A DNA stretch of 64,000 nt from Pandoraea oxalativorans (GTDB lineage: Bacteria > Pseudomonadota > Gammaproteobacteria > Burkholderiales > Burkholderiaceae). The DNA lies in NCBI RefSeq assembly GCF_000972785.3, contig NZ_CP011253.3, forward strand, positions 5,084,001 to 5,148,000, in the 5' to 3' direction. Numbering within the stretch: the stretch's first letter is position 1; every line of letters begins with the position of its first letter. A program made the position numbers and the translations under genes. Shown here in pieces: positions 1-9,958 of this stretch. The notes below the pieces were generated by a model. The model saw nothing but the letters and a program-made list of their open reading frames with translations, had not been told where the DNA came from and did no database searches.

Positions 1-146
1 TGCGCGAAGGCGGCCGTTACGCGGTCGTGGCGATGGGCACCGAGTTCAAGGATCTGCAGACGGGGCAAAGCCTCGGCCGGTTCGACGACGAAGAAGAAAT
101 CCACGCCATCGGCTGGCGCTCAGGCAGCGCCTGCGCAGGACGATAA
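1..146 (+). CDS. 3' end of an unidentified gene (partial)
   Basis: An open frame enters from the left edge and stops at TAA 144-146, giving the last 47 residues of a protein. It contains the stretch GTEFKDLQTGQSLGRFD and a run of acidic residues (DDEEE), and ends in SACAGR. I do not recognise the family, and no membrane segment or catalytic motif is visible in the part present. It lies upstream of and on the same strand as the creA-like gene, with a gap of about 180 bases. Confidence 0.45.
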   Translation, partial: REGGRYAVVAMGTEFKDLQTGQSLGRFDDEEEIHAIGWRSGSACAGR

Positions 147-326
147 GTGGTAAGACGCCATCCCCGTCGCAGCCGTCCGATGTGATGGCCCGCGACGACG
201 GCTAACGAGCGGTTCCCGTAAGGGCTGAAGCGGCGATGGCGGCCAGTCACGCGAGGCGAGTAAAATCCGCAACGCGCATGGCTGGCGATCGTCGCCGCTT
301 CCGCAGTTTTGACGGGACACACGCTC

Positions 327-791
327 ATGAAGAAAGTAGTCGCGCTCGCGCCGATGCTCGCCGCGAGTTGGGCCCAGGCCGAGAAGATCGGCGATGTCAG
401 CACCGCGTTCAAGTTCCTCGGGCCGGATCACAAGATCGTTGTCGACGCGTATGACGATCCCAAGGTAAAGGGCGTGACGTGCTATGTCTCGCGCGCCAAG
501 ACCGGCGGCCTCAAAGGCATGGTCGGGCTCGCCGAAGACAAGGCCGAAGCATCGATTGCGTGCCGTCCGGTCGGTCCGATCTCCTTCACCGGCCCGCTGC
601 CCAAGGAAGAAGAAGTCTTCTCCGAAGGGCTCTCGCCCCTGTTCAAAAAGCTGCGCATCGTGCGCATGGTCGACAAGACGCGCAATACGCTCGTCTATCT
701 CACCTACTCCGACAAACTCATCGACGGCTCGCCGCAAAACAGCGTCACCGCCGTGCCGGTGGATCGTGCAACGCAGATTCCGATGAAGTGA
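327..791 (+). CDS. creA: CreA family protein, exported
   Basis: This encodes 154 residues. The start at ATG 327 gives a short basic and hydrophobic leader ending in AQA, a plausible signal-peptidase site, so the mature protein begins EKIGDVST and is probably periplasmic. The mature part has the CreA-family core: KIGDVSTAFKFLGPDHKI, then YDDPKVKGVTCYVSRAKTGG, and a conserved Cys pair (CY... and ...IACRPVGPI). CreA (YtfG-type) proteins have no well-established biochemical role. The gene faces the sigma-54 regulator, with only about 45 bases between their stop codons. No strong ribosome-binding site precedes 327; TTG 309 is a less likely alternative start. Confidence 0.85.
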   Translation: MKKVVALAPMLAASWAQAEKIGDVSTAFKFLGPDHKIVVDAYDDPKVKGVTCYVSRAKTGGLKGMVGLAEDKAEASIACRPVGPISFTGPLPKEEEVFSEGLSPLFKKLRIVRMVDKTRNTLVYLTYSDKLIDGSPQNSVTAVPVDRATQIPMK

Positions 792-836
792 TGCTCGCAC
801 GGGCGGACGTTGACGTCGACGCCGGACTGCGCGACG

Positions 837-2798
837 TCACCCGCGCAGCAACCCGAAGCGCCTGAGCTTGCGATACAGCGTGTTGCGGCTCACGCCGAGC
901 CGTCGCGCTGCGGCGCTCACCTGCCCCTGACAGGCGTCGAGCGCCGCTCGCAGCGCCTGACGCTCCGCTGCTTCCAAAGGTGCCTCGGACAATCCGTCGG
1001 CCGGTGAATTGGACGATGACGCAGACGGTGAGGCGTCCGCCATCGCGATGTCCGCTTCGCGCAGTTCGCCCGGCAGATCGTCGACGGTGACGACGCCGTT
1101 CTCGCTGAGCGCCACCAGCGTGCGGATGACGCTGCGTAGCTGACGCACATTCCCCGGCCACGCGTGATGACACAACCGGTCGAGCGCAGCGGGCGTCACA
1201 TGCACGGCAGGACAACGGCCCGACGACTCCGCCTGTGCGAACAGCCGCTGAATCACCTCGACCTTGTCCTCGCGCTCGCGCAACGGCGGCACGGTGACTT
1301 CGAGCCCACTCAGACGATAGAACAGATCCTCGCGAAACAGCCGTTCGCCGATACGTTCGGAGAGATCGCGATGCGTGGCGCTCAGCACGCGAATGCCCAG
1401 CGGCACCGGCTCGCCACCACCCAGCGGCGACACCATCCGGTCCTCCAGCACCCGCAGCAAGCGCGTTTGCATCGCGAACGGCATGTCGCCGATCTCGTCG
1501 AGAAACAACGTGCCGCCGTTCGCCTGCCACAGCTTGCCCGCCATCCCCTCTTTGCGCGCACCGGTGAAGCTGCCGCCCACATAGCCGAACAATTCGCTTT
1601 CGATCAACGACTCGGGAATTGCCGCGCAATTGAGTGCGACGAACGGCCCGCCCGAGCGCGCACTCGCTGCGTGCACCGCGCGCGCGAACACTTCTTTGCC
1701 GCTTCCCGTTTCACCCCGAATCAGCACGGGCACGTCGTGCGCGAAGACGCGGCATGCGCGTGCAAACGCGCGCGCCAGCGTGCGATCGGAGAACGGTTCC
1801 GTGACCACTTCCGGCACAGTGCGCGACACACCGGGCGCACGCCGGAGTGCGCGCGCGGGCGCGCGCAGCATCGCCAGCAGCGACTCGCCCGCGTTCGCAC
1901 CGGTGTTGGCGTGCAACGGCCAGCACGTACTCGGCGACGGATGCGCCTGCGCGAGCAAGGTATCGAGCGTCTGCACGAACCATCGGTCGACGCGAGTGCC
2001 CACCAGCGCGTCGCGCGTCACCCCAAGACAATTCAGTGCGCTTTGATTGGCGGCGAGCACTCGCCCGGCATCGTCGAACGCGAGCAACGCCTGTGCGAAC
2101 CCGCCAAGATGGTCGGCCTGCTCCTGCCATTGCAGCAGCCATTCGTCGCGATAGTGCTGAAAGAAATACTCGCTCTCGACGACCTTAGCCGACAGGTTGA
2201 CCAGCGCCAGCGTATGAAACTGACTCTGACGCGTGAGATCCGTACTGGTGGACGACACATCGATCACCGCCAGCAAATCGCCCTGCGGCGCGAACACCGG
2301 ACTCGCCGTGCAGGTGAGCGGCGTATGCAGTGCGCGAAAGTGGTCTTGCTGACAGATGATGACGGGCGCGCGTTCGACGGCGCACGTCCCGATACCGTTG
2401 GTCCCCTCGCACGATTCGCTCCAGTCCGCGCCCGGCCATAGCCCGGCGCGATGGAAGTCGTCGCGGGTGCCGTCATGCAGACGCGAATCGACGATTACGC
2501 CATCCGGGGCCGTGAGCAACACGGCCTGACGCGGGTTCATCAACTGACGTTGCAGACGTTCCAGCACCGGCATGGACACATTGCGCAGGCGCTCCATTGC
2601 GTTGCGACGCTCGCGCAATTGCGAGGATTCGAGCACGCGCGGCGCCATGCGCGCGCCCGGATCGAGCGCGTGCGTGTCGAGACAGCGCCGCCACGAACTG
2701 GCGATGTTCGGGTCGGTCGCCACCGAGCCCGATGGCAAATGGCCCTGCGCGACGTTCAGCACACGGCGTGCATGTGCGGCTTCCGTACTGGCTGGCAT
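837..2798 (-). CDS. sigma-54-dependent activator, AcoR type
   Basis: This encodes 653 residues. An AcoR-like GAF/sensor region occupies roughly residues 60-330, then an AAA+ sigma-54 interaction domain begins near residue 360 (Walker A GETGSGKE, Walker [12 protein letters not shown]), and a Fis-type helix-turn-helix closes the protein ([18 protein letters not shown]). The loop that contacts sigma-54 reads GSFTGA instead of the usual GAFTGA, as in many AcoR relatives. I chose the ATG at 2798 because a GGGGGAG ribosome-binding site precedes it; the upstream extension lacks conserved features. It is divergent from the aldehyde dehydrogenase, whose promoter has a sigma-54 core, so it very likely activates that gene in response to a small alcohol, acetoin or aldehyde. 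The ligand is inferred from the family. Confidence 0.92.
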   Translation of the reverse strand: MPASTEAAHARRVLNVAQGHLPSGSVATDPNIASSWRRCLDTHALDPGARMAPRVLESSQLRERRNAMERLRNVSMPVLERLQRQLMNPRQAVLLTAPDGVIVDSRLHDGTRDDFHRAGLWPGADWSESCEGTNGIGTCAVERAPVIICQQDHFRALHTPLTCTASPVFAPQGDLLAVIDVSSTSTDLTRQSQFHTLALVNLSAKVVESEYFFQHYRDEWLLQWQEQADHLGGFAQALLAFDDAGRVLAANQSALNCLGVTRDALVGTRVDRWFVQTLDTLLAQAHPSPSTCWPLHANTGANAGESLLAMLRAPARALRRAPGVSRTVPEVVTEPFSDRTLARAFARACRVFAHDVPVLIRGETGSGKEVFARAVHAASARSGGPFVALNCAAIPESLIESELFGYVGGSFTGARKEGMAGKLWQANGGTLFLDEIGDMPFAMQTRLLRVLEDRMVSPLGGGEPVPLGIRVLSATHRDLSERIGERLFREDLFYRLSGLEVTVPPLREREDKVEVIQRLFAQAESSGRCPAVHVTPAALDRLCHHAWPGNVRQLRSVIRTLVALSENGVVTVDDLPGELREADIAMADASPSASSSNSPADGLSEAPLEAAERQALRAALDACQGQVSAAARRLGVSRNTLYRKLRRFGLLRG

Positions 2799-2940
2799 TG
2801 GTCGTCTCCCCCGTGCCGGATGATCTGATGATCTCGTATCGTTCCCGAAGCATCTCCCATGCGCGAAGCGATTGCAATGCGCTGTGTCAATCGGCAAGCG
2901 CAAGGCGATTGACGCAGGTTCTGACGCTGACGACACGCAG

Positions 2941-2988
2941 TGTCACAGTCCTGACACACCGTGTGCCACACGGCAGGACACAGGTGTC
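2941..2988. promoter_or_regulatory. candidate upstream activator sites for the sigma-54 regulator
   Basis: Three adjacent inverted repeats lie about 70-115 bases upstream of the -24 element. They are TGTCA-N6-TGACA (2941-2956), a perfect CCGTGTG-C-CACACGG (2959-2973) and GACAC-AG-GTGTC (2977-2988). The distance and dyad symmetry fit enhancer sites for a Fis-type bacterial enhancer-binding protein. That the adjacent regulator binds here is inference. Confidence 0.6.
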
Positions 2989-3056
2989 ACAAAATCGGTA
3001 CACACCGCGCCGTCCGGCAGGCCGCCAGGGCGCGCCGTTGTGCGAATTGGGACGTC

Positions 3057-3073
3057 TGGCCCGCGACTTGCTT
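3057..3073 (+). promoter_or_regulatory. sigma-54 (-24/-12) promoter
   Basis: TGGC-CCG-CGAC-TTGCTT matches the sigma-54 consensus TGGCAC-N5-TTGCW with one substitution. There are exactly 10 bases between the GG (3058-3059) and GC (3070-3071) pairs. It is 55 bases upstream of the aldehyde dehydrogenase start and downstream of the inverted repeats, as expected for an AcoR-type regulated promoter. Confidence 0.82.
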
Positions 3074-3127
3074 AGTAGCGTCCTGCGCAGCCAACGTTCG
3101 CGCTACAACGATATCCGGAGACACAAC

Positions 3128-4648
3128 ATGAAATACGCCCCGCCCGGCACGCCCGGTGCCCTGCTGTCCCTGCAACCGCGTTACGAGAACTTCATCGGCG
3201 GTAAATTCGTGCCGCCGGTCGAAGGCCAGTACTTCACCAACACGTCGCCGGTCACCGGCGCGGTCATCGGCGAATTCCCCCGCTCGAACGGCGCCGACAT
3301 CGAGCTGGCGCTCAACGCTGCGCATGCGGCGGCGGCCAGTTGGGGCAAGACGTCCGTACAGGCCCGCTCGCGCATTCTGTTGCAGATCGCCGACCGGCTG
3401 GAATCGCAACTGGAGCGCTTCGCCGTGGCGGAGACGTGGGACAACGGCAAACCCGTGCGCGAGACGCTCGCCGCCGATTTGCCGCTGGCCGTCGATCACT
3501 TCCGCTACTTCGCCGGTTGCATTCGCGCGCAGGAAGGCACCGCCGCCGAGATCGACGAGCACACCGCCGCGTATCACTTTCACGAGCCGCTCGGTGTGGT
3601 CGGGCAGATCATCCCGTGGAATTTCCCGTTGCTGATGGCCGCGTGGAAGCTTGCTCCCGCGCTCGCGGCAGGCAACTGCGTGGTGCTCAAGCCCGCCGAA
3701 CAAACGCCGCTCACGATCACGTTGTTCGCCGAGTTGGTCGGCGATCTGTTGCCGCCCGGCGTCCTCAACGTCGTGCAGGGCTACGGCCGCGAAGCCGGTG
3801 AAGCGCTGGCGACGAGCAGGCGCATCGCCAAGATCGCCTTTACGGGCTCGACGCCCGTCGGCAATCACATCCTGACGCGCGCCGCTGCCAACCTGATCCC
3901 GAGCACGGTCGAGCTAGGCGGCAAATCGCCGAACATCTTCTTCGACGACATCATGCACGGCGAGCCGGAGTTCATCGAGAAGGCCGCAGAAGGCCTCGTG
4001 CTGGGCTTCCTGAATCAGGGTGAGGTCTGCACATGTCCGTCGCGGGCACTCGTCCAGGAGTCGATTTACGAGCCCTTCATGGAAGTCGTCATGAAGCGGG
4101 TCGAGCGCATCAAGCGGGGCGATCCGCTCGATACCGAGACGGCCGTGGGTGCGCAGGCGTCGCAACAGCAGTTCGACAAGATCCTCACCTACCTCGATCT
4201 GGCGCGCAAGGAAGGCGCACAAGTGCTGACGGGCGGCGGCATCGAGATGCTCGACGGTCCGCTGGCGTCGGGCTTCTACATCCAGCCTACGCTGCTCAAG
4301 GGCGAGAACCGCATGCGCGTGTTCCAGGAGGAAATCTTCGGGCCCGTGGTCGGTGTCACGACCTTCAAGAACGAAGCCGACGCCCTCGCCATCGCCAACG
4401 ACACGGAGTTCGGTCTGGGCGCTGGCGTATGGACGCGCGACATCAATCGTGCCTATCGCATGGGCCGTGGCATTCAGGCGGGGCGTGTGTGGACGAACTG
4501 CTATCACCTCTACCCGGCTCACGCGGCATTCGGTGGATACAAGAAGTCTGGCATCGGCCGCGAGACGCACAAGATGATGCTCGGCCACTACCAGCAGACG
4601 AAGAATCTGCTGGTGAGTTACGACGTCAATCCGCTCGGCTTCTTCTGA
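3128..4648 (+). CDS. NAD-dependent aldehyde dehydrogenase (AcoD/ExaC/AldB type)
   Basis: This encodes 506 residues, the usual size for the AldB/ExaC/AcoD branch, and oxidises acetaldehyde or a similar short aldehyde to the acid with NAD+. The NAD-binding segment [10 protein letters not shown] is present. The general base is Glu262 in VELGGKSPN, and the catalytic Cys301 lies in the GEVCTCPSR motif typical of this branch. ATG 3128 follows a GGAG-containing leader (ATATCCGGAGACACAAC). It is preceded by the sigma-54 promoter and followed by an iron alcohol dehydrogenase on the same strand, so together they would carry an alcohol to the carboxylate. The precise substrate cannot be read from sequence. 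Confidence 0.93.
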   Translation: MKYAPPGTPGALLSLQPRYENFIGGKFVPPVEGQYFTNTSPVTGAVIGEFPRSNGADIELALNAAHAAAASWGKTSVQARSRILLQIADRLESQLERFAVAETWDNGKPVRETLAADLPLAVDHFRYFAGCIRAQEGTAAEIDEHTAAYHFHEPLGVVGQIIPWNFPLLMAAWKLAPALAAGNCVVLKPAEQTPLTITLFAELVGDLLPPGVLNVVQGYGREAGEALATSRRIAKIAFTGSTPVGNHILTRAAANLIPSTVELGGKSPNIFFDDIMHGEPEFIEKAAEGLVLGFLNQGEVCTCPSRALVQESIYEPFMEVVMKRVERIKRGDPLDTETAVGAQASQQQFDKILTYLDLARKEGAQVLTGGGIEMLDGPLASGFYIQPTLLKGENRMRVFQEEIFGPVVGVTTFKNEADALAIANDTEFGLGAGVWTRDINRAYRMGRGIQAGRVWTNCYHLYPAHAAFGGYKKSGIGRETHKMMLGHYQQTKNLLVSYDVNPLGFF

Positions 4649-4809
4649 GTAATCCCTCTAGTCGTATGTGACCTTGCATTGGATCAAAGACGCGTCGCGC
4701 AGCGAGTGCGATGCTGTCTTTGATGCATGCAAAAGATGATTCTGGACACCGCCGCGGCGCCATCTGCGCGCGGCGTGTGCCCCTCACAGAACAGATAAGG
4801 AGCATGACG

Positions 4810-5958
4810 ATGAGCACGACTTTCTTCATTCCCGCCGTCAACATGATGGGCGTGGGCAGCCTCGACGAAGCGATTGCCGCCCTGCGCCAATACCATTTCC
4901 GCCGCGCCCTGATCGTGACCGATGCCGGTCTGGCGAAGGCGGGCGTGGCCGAGAAGGTGGCGAAGCTGCTGACGCAGCAGGACATTCAATCGGTCGTCTT
5001 CGACGGTGCGAAGCCGAACCCCACGGTGAGCAACGTTGAAGCGGGCCTGGCAATCCTCAAACAGAACCAGTGCGACTTCGTAATTTCGCTGGGTGGCGGC
5101 TCGCCGCACGACTGCGCGAAAGGGATTGCGCTGTGCGCGACCAACGGCGGTCACATCTCCGAATACGAAGGCGTCGATCAGTCGAAGAAGCCGCAATTGC
5201 CGCTCGTCGCGATCAACACGACGGCGGGCACCGCGAGCGAGATGACGCGCTTTTGCATCATCACGGACGAAAAGCGTCATGTGAAGATGGCCATCGTCGA
5301 TCGCAACGTCACACCGCTGTTGTCCGTCAACGACCCGGCCCTGATGGCGGCGATGCCCAAGGGGTTGACGGCCGCGACCGGCATGGACGCGCTCACACAC
5401 GCGACCGAAGCTTACGTGTCGACCGCTGCCACGCCGATCACCGACGCATGCGCGCTCAAGGCTGTCACGCTGATCTCGCAGAACCTGCGTCGTGCGGTGT
5501 CGCACGGCGACGACATGACGGCGCGCGAGAACATGGCGTATGCACAGTTCTTGGCGGGCATGGCGTTCAACAACGCGTCGCTGGGTTACGTGCACGCGAT
5601 GGCGCACCAGTTGGGCGGGTTCTACGATCTGCCGCACGGTGTGTGCAACGCGGTGCTGCTGCCGCACGTGGAAGAATTCAACGCGAGCACCAGCGCGGCG
5701 CGTCTGAGAGACATCGCGCAGGCGATGGGCGAGAAGGTGGAAGGGTTGAGCGACGAAGAAGGTGCCAGGGTCGCCATCGCCGCGATTCGCCGGTTGTCGA
5801 AGGACATCGGCATTCCGTCCGGGCTGGCCGAACTCGGGGCGAAGAAGGAAGACGTCCCGACGCTCGCGGCCAACGCGATGCAGGACGCCTGCGGGTTCAC
5901 CAACCCGCGTCGCGCTGAGCAAGCGGAAATCGAAGCGATTTTCTTGCGAGCGTTTTAA
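4810..5958 (+). CDS. iron-containing alcohol dehydrogenase
   Basis: This encodes 382 residues of the group III (Fe-type) alcohol dehydrogenase family. The NAD-binding [11 protein letters not shown] segment is present. So are the metal-binding region ([11 protein letters not shown]) and the His-rich segment [11 protein letters not shown] followed by [12 protein letters not shown] 4810 was chosen over ATG 4804 because the AAGGAG at 4797-4802 is seven bases before 4810 but only one base before 4804. It lies about 160 bases after the aldehyde dehydrogenase and probably supplies its aldehyde. A strong hairpin follows the stop codon. Confidence 0.9.
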   Translation: MSTTFFIPAVNMMGVGSLDEAIAALRQYHFRRALIVTDAGLAKAGVAEKVAKLLTQQDIQSVVFDGAKPNPTVSNVEAGLAILKQNQCDFVISLGGGSPHDCAKGIALCATNGGHISEYEGVDQSKKPQLPLVAINTTAGTASEMTRFCIITDEKRHVKMAIVDRNVTPLLSVNDPALMAAMPKGLTAATGMDALTHATEAYVSTAATPITDACALKAVTLISQNLRRAVSHGDDMTARENMAYAQFLAGMAFNNASLGYVHAMAHQLGGFYDLPHGVCNAVLLPHVEEFNASTSAARLRDIAQAMGEKVEGLSDEEGARVAIAAIRRLSKDIGIPSGLAELGAKKEDVPTLAANAMQDACGFTNPRRAEQAEIEAIFLRAF

Positions 5959-5992
5959 GCGTCAGTTGTTCATCCGGTCAGGTCGGACGAAT

Positions 5993-6018
5993 AGGGCTAC
6001 GTGAGTTCACGTAGCCCT
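5993..6018. terminator. hairpin terminator between convergent genes
   Basis: AGGGCTACGTGA and TCACGTAGCCCT form a perfect 12-base-pair stem with almost no spacer. It sits between the convergent alcohol dehydrogenase and MFS transporter genes. The T-tract is weak on both sides. Confidence 0.6.
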
Positions 6019-6038
6019 TCGCCGTTCTACGCGTCGGA

Positions 6039-7397
6039 TCAGGCGACGGCATGCACCCCCGGTACCCGCTCACGCCGTTTCATCCGCCACCAGATCAGGA
6101 TGGCGACAAACGCTTCGAGTGCCGCGACGATCCAGAGACCGCCATTGAAGCTGCCCGTCGCGTCCTTCACCATGCCCAACAGGTACGGGGAGCCGAACCC
6201 GGCAAGGTTTGCCACCGAGTTGATGAACGCCACGCCCATCGCTGCTGCGCCGCCCGCGAGATAGGCATTCGGCAACTGCCAGAACACCGGGATCGCGCCC
6301 ATCGTGCCGGACACGGCGATCACCAGACACAGGAACGCCGCCACGCCGTTGCTTCCCGCAAACACGCCGACGCCCGCCAGTCCACACGCGCCGATAAAGA
6401 CGGGAATAGCACAATGCATGCGCGCTTCGCGCCGCGTGTCCGCGCTGTAGCCGATGGCGATCTGGAAGATCGCGCCGAAGACGTACATCACACCGACGAG
6501 CAATCCGATGTGCAACGGATTCGTCGGCCCCAACGCGCGCACGATGGTCGGCGCGAAGAACGAGAGCGTCGCGTTGGCCGCCACGATGCCGAAGTAGATG
6601 CCCGTGAGCAGCCACAGCTTCGGGCTGCGCACGGCGAGCATGAAGCTATGCTCGCGCTGTCCCGCGCCCTTGCGGTCGTGGTCCAGATCGGCTTGCAGCA
6701 GACGCTTCTCATGTGCCGACAACCAGCTGGCCTGTTCAGGCTTATCGACGAGGAACCACACGGCCAGCACGCCCGCGAGGACCGTCGGCACACCTTCGAG
6801 CAGGAACAGCCATTGCCACCCCGCCCAGCCGTTCACGCCATGCATGCCGTTCAGGATGGCGCCCGCGAGCGGCGCACCCACGACCGACGACACCGCCGAC
6901 GCCGAAATAAACCATGCAAACGCCTTCGCGCGTCGGTGCGCCGGGAACCAGAACGTCAGATACAGCAGCACGCCCGGCTGGAACCCCGCTTCAAACGCGC
7001 CGAGCAGAAACCGCATGACATAGAAGTACGCGGGCGAGTGTGTGAACATCATCAGCGCGCAGATCGTTCCCCAGCCCAACGTGATGCGCGCGAGCGTGCG
7101 TCGCGCGCCGATGCGCAACAGCAACCAGTTGCTCGGAATTTCCAGGAAGAAGTACCCAAGGAAGAAGATACCCGCGCCGATGCCGTACACCGTCTCGCTG
7201 AAACCGAGATCCTGCTGCATCTGCAACTTCGCGAAGCCCACATTCACCCGATCGATCCACGCAAGCATCCACAGCACGAAGATGAACGGAATGATCCGCC
7301 ACATGATCTTGCGGTAGATGGGATCGAGCATCCGGTCGTGCGGATTGGCGAACGCGTTTGTGCCGTCGCTCGTTTGCGACGTTGGCTGTTGGTTCAT
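6039..7397 (-). CDS. MFS transporter, anion:cation symporter (ACS) type
   Basis: This encodes 452 residues with about 12 hydrophobic segments. The N-terminal half carries the ACS-family signature region (MLAWIDRVNVGFAKLQM), and helices 4-5 hold the RFLLGAFEAGFQPGVL segment. Such proteins take up organic anions such as tartrate, glucarate, phthalate or aromatic acids by proton symport across the inner membrane. It is the last gene of a minus-strand run with a broken racemase and a second MFS transporter, 67 bases from the racemase. The substrate is unknown; the neighbours suggest an amino-acid-like or hydantoin-like carboxylate. Confidence 0.85.
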   Translation of the reverse strand: MNQQPTSQTSDGTNAFANPHDRMLDPIYRKIMWRIIPFIFVLWMLAWIDRVNVGFAKLQMQQDLGFSETVYGIGAGIFFLGYFFLEIPSNWLLLRIGARRTLARITLGWGTICALMMFTHSPAYFYVMRFLLGAFEAGFQPGVLLYLTFWFPAHRRAKAFAWFISASAVSSVVGAPLAGAILNGMHGVNGWAGWQWLFLLEGVPTVLAGVLAVWFLVDKPEQASWLSAHEKRLLQADLDHDRKGAGQREHSFMLAVRSPKLWLLTGIYFGIVAANATLSFFAPTIVRALGPTNPLHIGLLVGVMYVFGAIFQIAIGYSADTRREARMHCAIPVFIGACGLAGVGVFAGSNGVAAFLCLVIAVSGTMGAIPVFWQLPNAYLAGGAAAMGVAFINSVANLAGFGSPYLLGMVKDATGSFNGGLWIVAALEAFVAILIWWRMKRRERVPGVHAVA

Positions 7398-7464
7398 ATC
7401 GGCTCCTGCTTTGTTTTGTATCGACCGTCGACGTTGGGACGAACGACGACTAGGGACGGCTTAA

Positions 7465-8141
7465 TCACGCGGCTTCGTCCAGACGCATTGCCTGAAGCAG
7501 CGCGCGGCATGCCGCCGGTACCGGACCGATCACCGGCAGCGAGAAGCGCTCGCCGAGCGCCTGCGCCGCCTCGCCCAGCGGCCCGCCACCGATCACGACG
7601 GCTTGCGCCCCGTCGAGCCGAATGCACGCGTCGACGGCACCGGCAAGACTGCTTTCCAGTTGCGACGGCACATCCCCAAGCGCAAGTGGATCGCCAGTGG
7701 TGAAACGCGCGCCCGTGAAGCCCGCACCAAGGCCCAGCTTGCGGACGTTCGACGCAATCGAGTCGGCCAGTTGCGGTGTCGTGGTGGCGATGCCGAAACG
7801 ACGTCCGCCCTCGCCCGCCTCACGCACCGATGCCGAGCCGATCCCGACCACCGGCACATCCAGACGCGCGCGCAGTGCCTCGATGCCCGGATCGCCGAAC
7901 GCGCCGACGATCACGCCGTCCGCCTGCGCCGCGAGTGCAACGATTTGCGGATCGTTCACGGCGTCGGCGGCCACCGCGAGGTCCTGCTCGTCGACAATCA
8001 TCGGCGCACCGCGCGTCACCGTCGCCCCACGACCGTCGGCGGCGACTTCATCACGCTGGCGAAATACGAGCGGGCGATATCGACCATCATTTGCGTCGTC
8101 GCCGTCGACGTGTTGGGATTAATGAGCAGGATGTGAGTCAT
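7465..8141 (-). pseudogene. Asp/Glu/hydantoin racemase family, frameshifted
   Basis: The family N-terminus MTHILLINPNTST starts at ATG 8141 and runs to about SYF, after which its frame meets a stop. The rest (GATVTRGAPMIVDEQDL, the Cys-region equivalents, and the C-terminal VIGGGPLGEAAQ) continues in another frame to 7465. One missing base in the AAA run at 8062-8064 (TTT in the sense strand) would join the two into one protein of about 225 residues, the normal family size. The family racemises amino acids or hydantoins through two cysteines; here the second-Cys region VVIGGGPL lacks a Cys, while a CIRLDG lies just upstream. It could be a real mutation or a sequencing error in a short homopolymer. 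Confidence 0.75.
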
Positions 8142-8164
8142 GGCAATCTCGGCGAATCAGGTAT

Positions 8165-9634
8165 TCAGGAAGCATGCGAAGCGGCTGCGGAAGATGCAGA
8201 AGCGGACGCACGGGCGGCCGCTTTCGGGTCGCTGTCGTCCGGCGCGTCCGGGCCGTCGATGGGCTTGCCGAACGTCTCCGGCGCAAAGGTCAGTGCGATA
8301 GCGAACACGGCGTACATCGCGGCCATCATCCCGAACATGCCACCGATGCCGTACTGATCGAACACGCGGCCTGCCACGAGTGGCATCGCGGCACCGGCCA
8401 GCGTGCCCAGTGCCAGAATGAACGCCGTGCCGAAGGCGCGCACTCGCGTGGGATAGAGCTCCGGCGCGTAGATCCAGATGGAGGTATCGAGCAGCAGCAC
8501 GCAGAACTGGAAAGCGGCGCCGAACGCGAGAATCAGGGGCTGCGACTTCGACAAGAACCCGAAGCACAGACCGATCACGCACGCGGCGATAGCACCGAGC
8601 GTCAGCACGCGTTTGCGCGGGAAACGGAAGCCGAAGTACGACGCCGTGATCGCGCCAAGAAGACTGCCCGACTGCATCACGATGGTGAACACGAAGCTCT
8701 TGCTCAGCGTGTAGCCCTGCGCCATCAGAATCGTCGGCATCAGCGTGAGCACCGAAATCTGCGCGCCGTACGTCATGCACACGGCGATACCGACGGCCAC
8801 CGTGCGACGCGCCAGCGGTCCGACGAACACTTCGCTCAGACGCACCTTTTCCGCACGGTGCGCGCCGTTCGACGCTTCGCTCAGGTAGCGCTTCGTGTCG
8901 CCACCGGCGGACTTGCCCAGCTTGCCGGAGGCGAGAATGTTGAGCACCCGGTTGGCCTCTTCCACGCGGCCTTTGGAGAGCAGAAAGCGCGGCGTCTCCG
9001 GGATAAAGCGGCGATAGAGCAGCACAAAGAAGGCCGGGAGGACGAGGCAGCCGAACAACCAGCGCCAGCTATCGGGGCCGGGGAAGAAGGCGAAGACCGC
9101 CAGCCCGAACGCCGGTGCGAGCATGTTGCCCAGTCCGCCGCCTGCGACGTTGATCGCACCCACGGCCACGCCACGGAAACGCGACGAGCAGAATTCCGCG
9201 AGCATGGTCACGGCAATCGAGATCTCGCCGCCGAGGCCGAAGCCGACGATGAAGCGTCCGGCGGCGAGCATCGTGTAGTTCGTCGCCAGTGCGCAGATCA
9301 GCGCGCCGAGCGTGAACAGCATCAGATTGATGCTCAGCATCGTGCGACGCCCGAAGCGGTCGGCGATGTAGCCCGAACCGAGGCGTCCGATGGCGGCGGC
9401 ACCGAACGTCAACGTGTTGAGAAAGCCGATCTGGGCTGCGGAGATGCCCCAGTATTCGCGCAGCAACGGCCCGACGAGGCCGACGGCGTTCTGTTCGAAG
9501 ACATCGAACAGAACCCCGAACAGAATCAGTGCGAGGATCTTCTTGTGTGACGGCGTCACGCCAATGTCGTCGAGCGCCCGTTCGAGCTGCTGCAACCTGG
9601 GTTCCGACGACGATACGACCACTTCTGCGCCCAT
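8165..9634 (-). CDS. MFS transporter, sugar/metabolite:H+ symporter type
   Basis: This encodes 489 residues with 12 predicted membrane helices. Typical MFS motifs are present: DRFGRRTMLSINL after helix 2, RFIVGFGLGGEISIAV in helix 4, and PETPRFLL after helix 6. The C-terminus ends in a long Ala/Ser-rich tail of low complexity. The family resembles the SV2/AAHS-like metabolite transporters for aromatic or organic acids. It is 23 bases upstream of the broken racemase on the same strand, so the two probably share a transcript. An AT-rich operator-like repeat lies about 80 bases upstream of its start. Confidence 0.85.
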   Translation of the reverse strand: MGAEVVVSSSEPRLQQLERALDDIGVTPSHKKILALILFGVLFDVFEQNAVGLVGPLLREYWGISAAQIGFLNTLTFGAAAIGRLGSGYIADRFGRRTMLSINLMLFTLGALICALATNYTMLAAGRFIVGFGLGGEISIAVTMLAEFCSSRFRGVAVGAINVAGGGLGNMLAPAFGLAVFAFFPGPDSWRWLFGCLVLPAFFVLLYRRFIPETPRFLLSKGRVEEANRVLNILASGKLGKSAGGDTKRYLSEASNGAHRAEKVRLSEVFVGPLARRTVAVGIAVCMTYGAQISVLTLMPTILMAQGYTLSKSFVFTIVMQSGSLLGAITASYFGFRFPRKRVLTLGAIAACVIGLCFGFLSKSQPLILAFGAAFQFCVLLLDTSIWIYAPELYPTRVRAFGTAFILALGTLAGAAMPLVAGRVFDQYGIGGMFGMMAAMYAVFAIALTFAPETFGKPIDGPDAPDDSDPKAAARASASASSAAASHAS

Positions 9635-9713
9635 CGTAATACTCCCTGCGCCGCGATTGGCGCCTATGCGACCGAATTGCCTCGCCCTCTGATGAACCTG
9701 TTCGGTTAATATT

Positions 9714-9738
9714 TTTTCAAATTATTTGTTTTTGAAAA
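9714..9738. promoter_or_regulatory. AT-rich inverted repeat, candidate RpiR operator
   Basis: TTTTCAAA and TTTGAAAA are perfect 8-base inverted arms separated by 9 bases, in a strikingly AT-rich patch of an otherwise GC-rich region. The site lies between the RpiR regulator and the transporter start at 9634. RpiR/MurR regulators bind imperfect palindromes of this size, so it is a reasonable operator. The rest of the 9635-9958 gap holds only the short tandem repeat listed separately. Confidence 0.4.
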
Positions 9739-9893
9739 TTATTTTTCATATCAGGGTTTTACCGGACGACGCGGGCGAGCGATGGCCTTGGCGGAAGATG
9801 CCAATGATGGACAGGTGGGAGGCCGCGGGCCATCGGAGGACGGCGGGCGGTAGAGGGCCGGATGGGAGCGGCGCGCTTAACCGCTGCGCCGAA

Positions 9894-9939
9894 ATGCGTC
9901 CAAATGCCTCAGATGCCTCAGATGCCTCAAATGCATCCA
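9894..9939. repeat. 9-base tandem repeat (ATGCCTCAG-like, about 5 units)
   Basis: Three near-perfect units (ATGCCTCAG, ATGCCTCAG, ATGCCTCAA) at 9904-9930 are flanked by degenerate units ATGCGTCCA (9894) and ATGCATCCA (9931). The array lies just downstream of the RpiR gene stop and is non-coding on both strands as far as I can tell. It is a candidate for length variation between strains. Confidence 0.75.
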
Positions 9940-9958
9940 GGACGCGAGAGGGCGCCGG

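Noticed and set aside
6051..7703. Long plus-strand frame of 550 codons opposite the MFS transporter and racemase
   Set aside because: It is a shadow frame rich in Arg, His and Asp caused by high GC content; the minus strand encodes clear proteins throughout.
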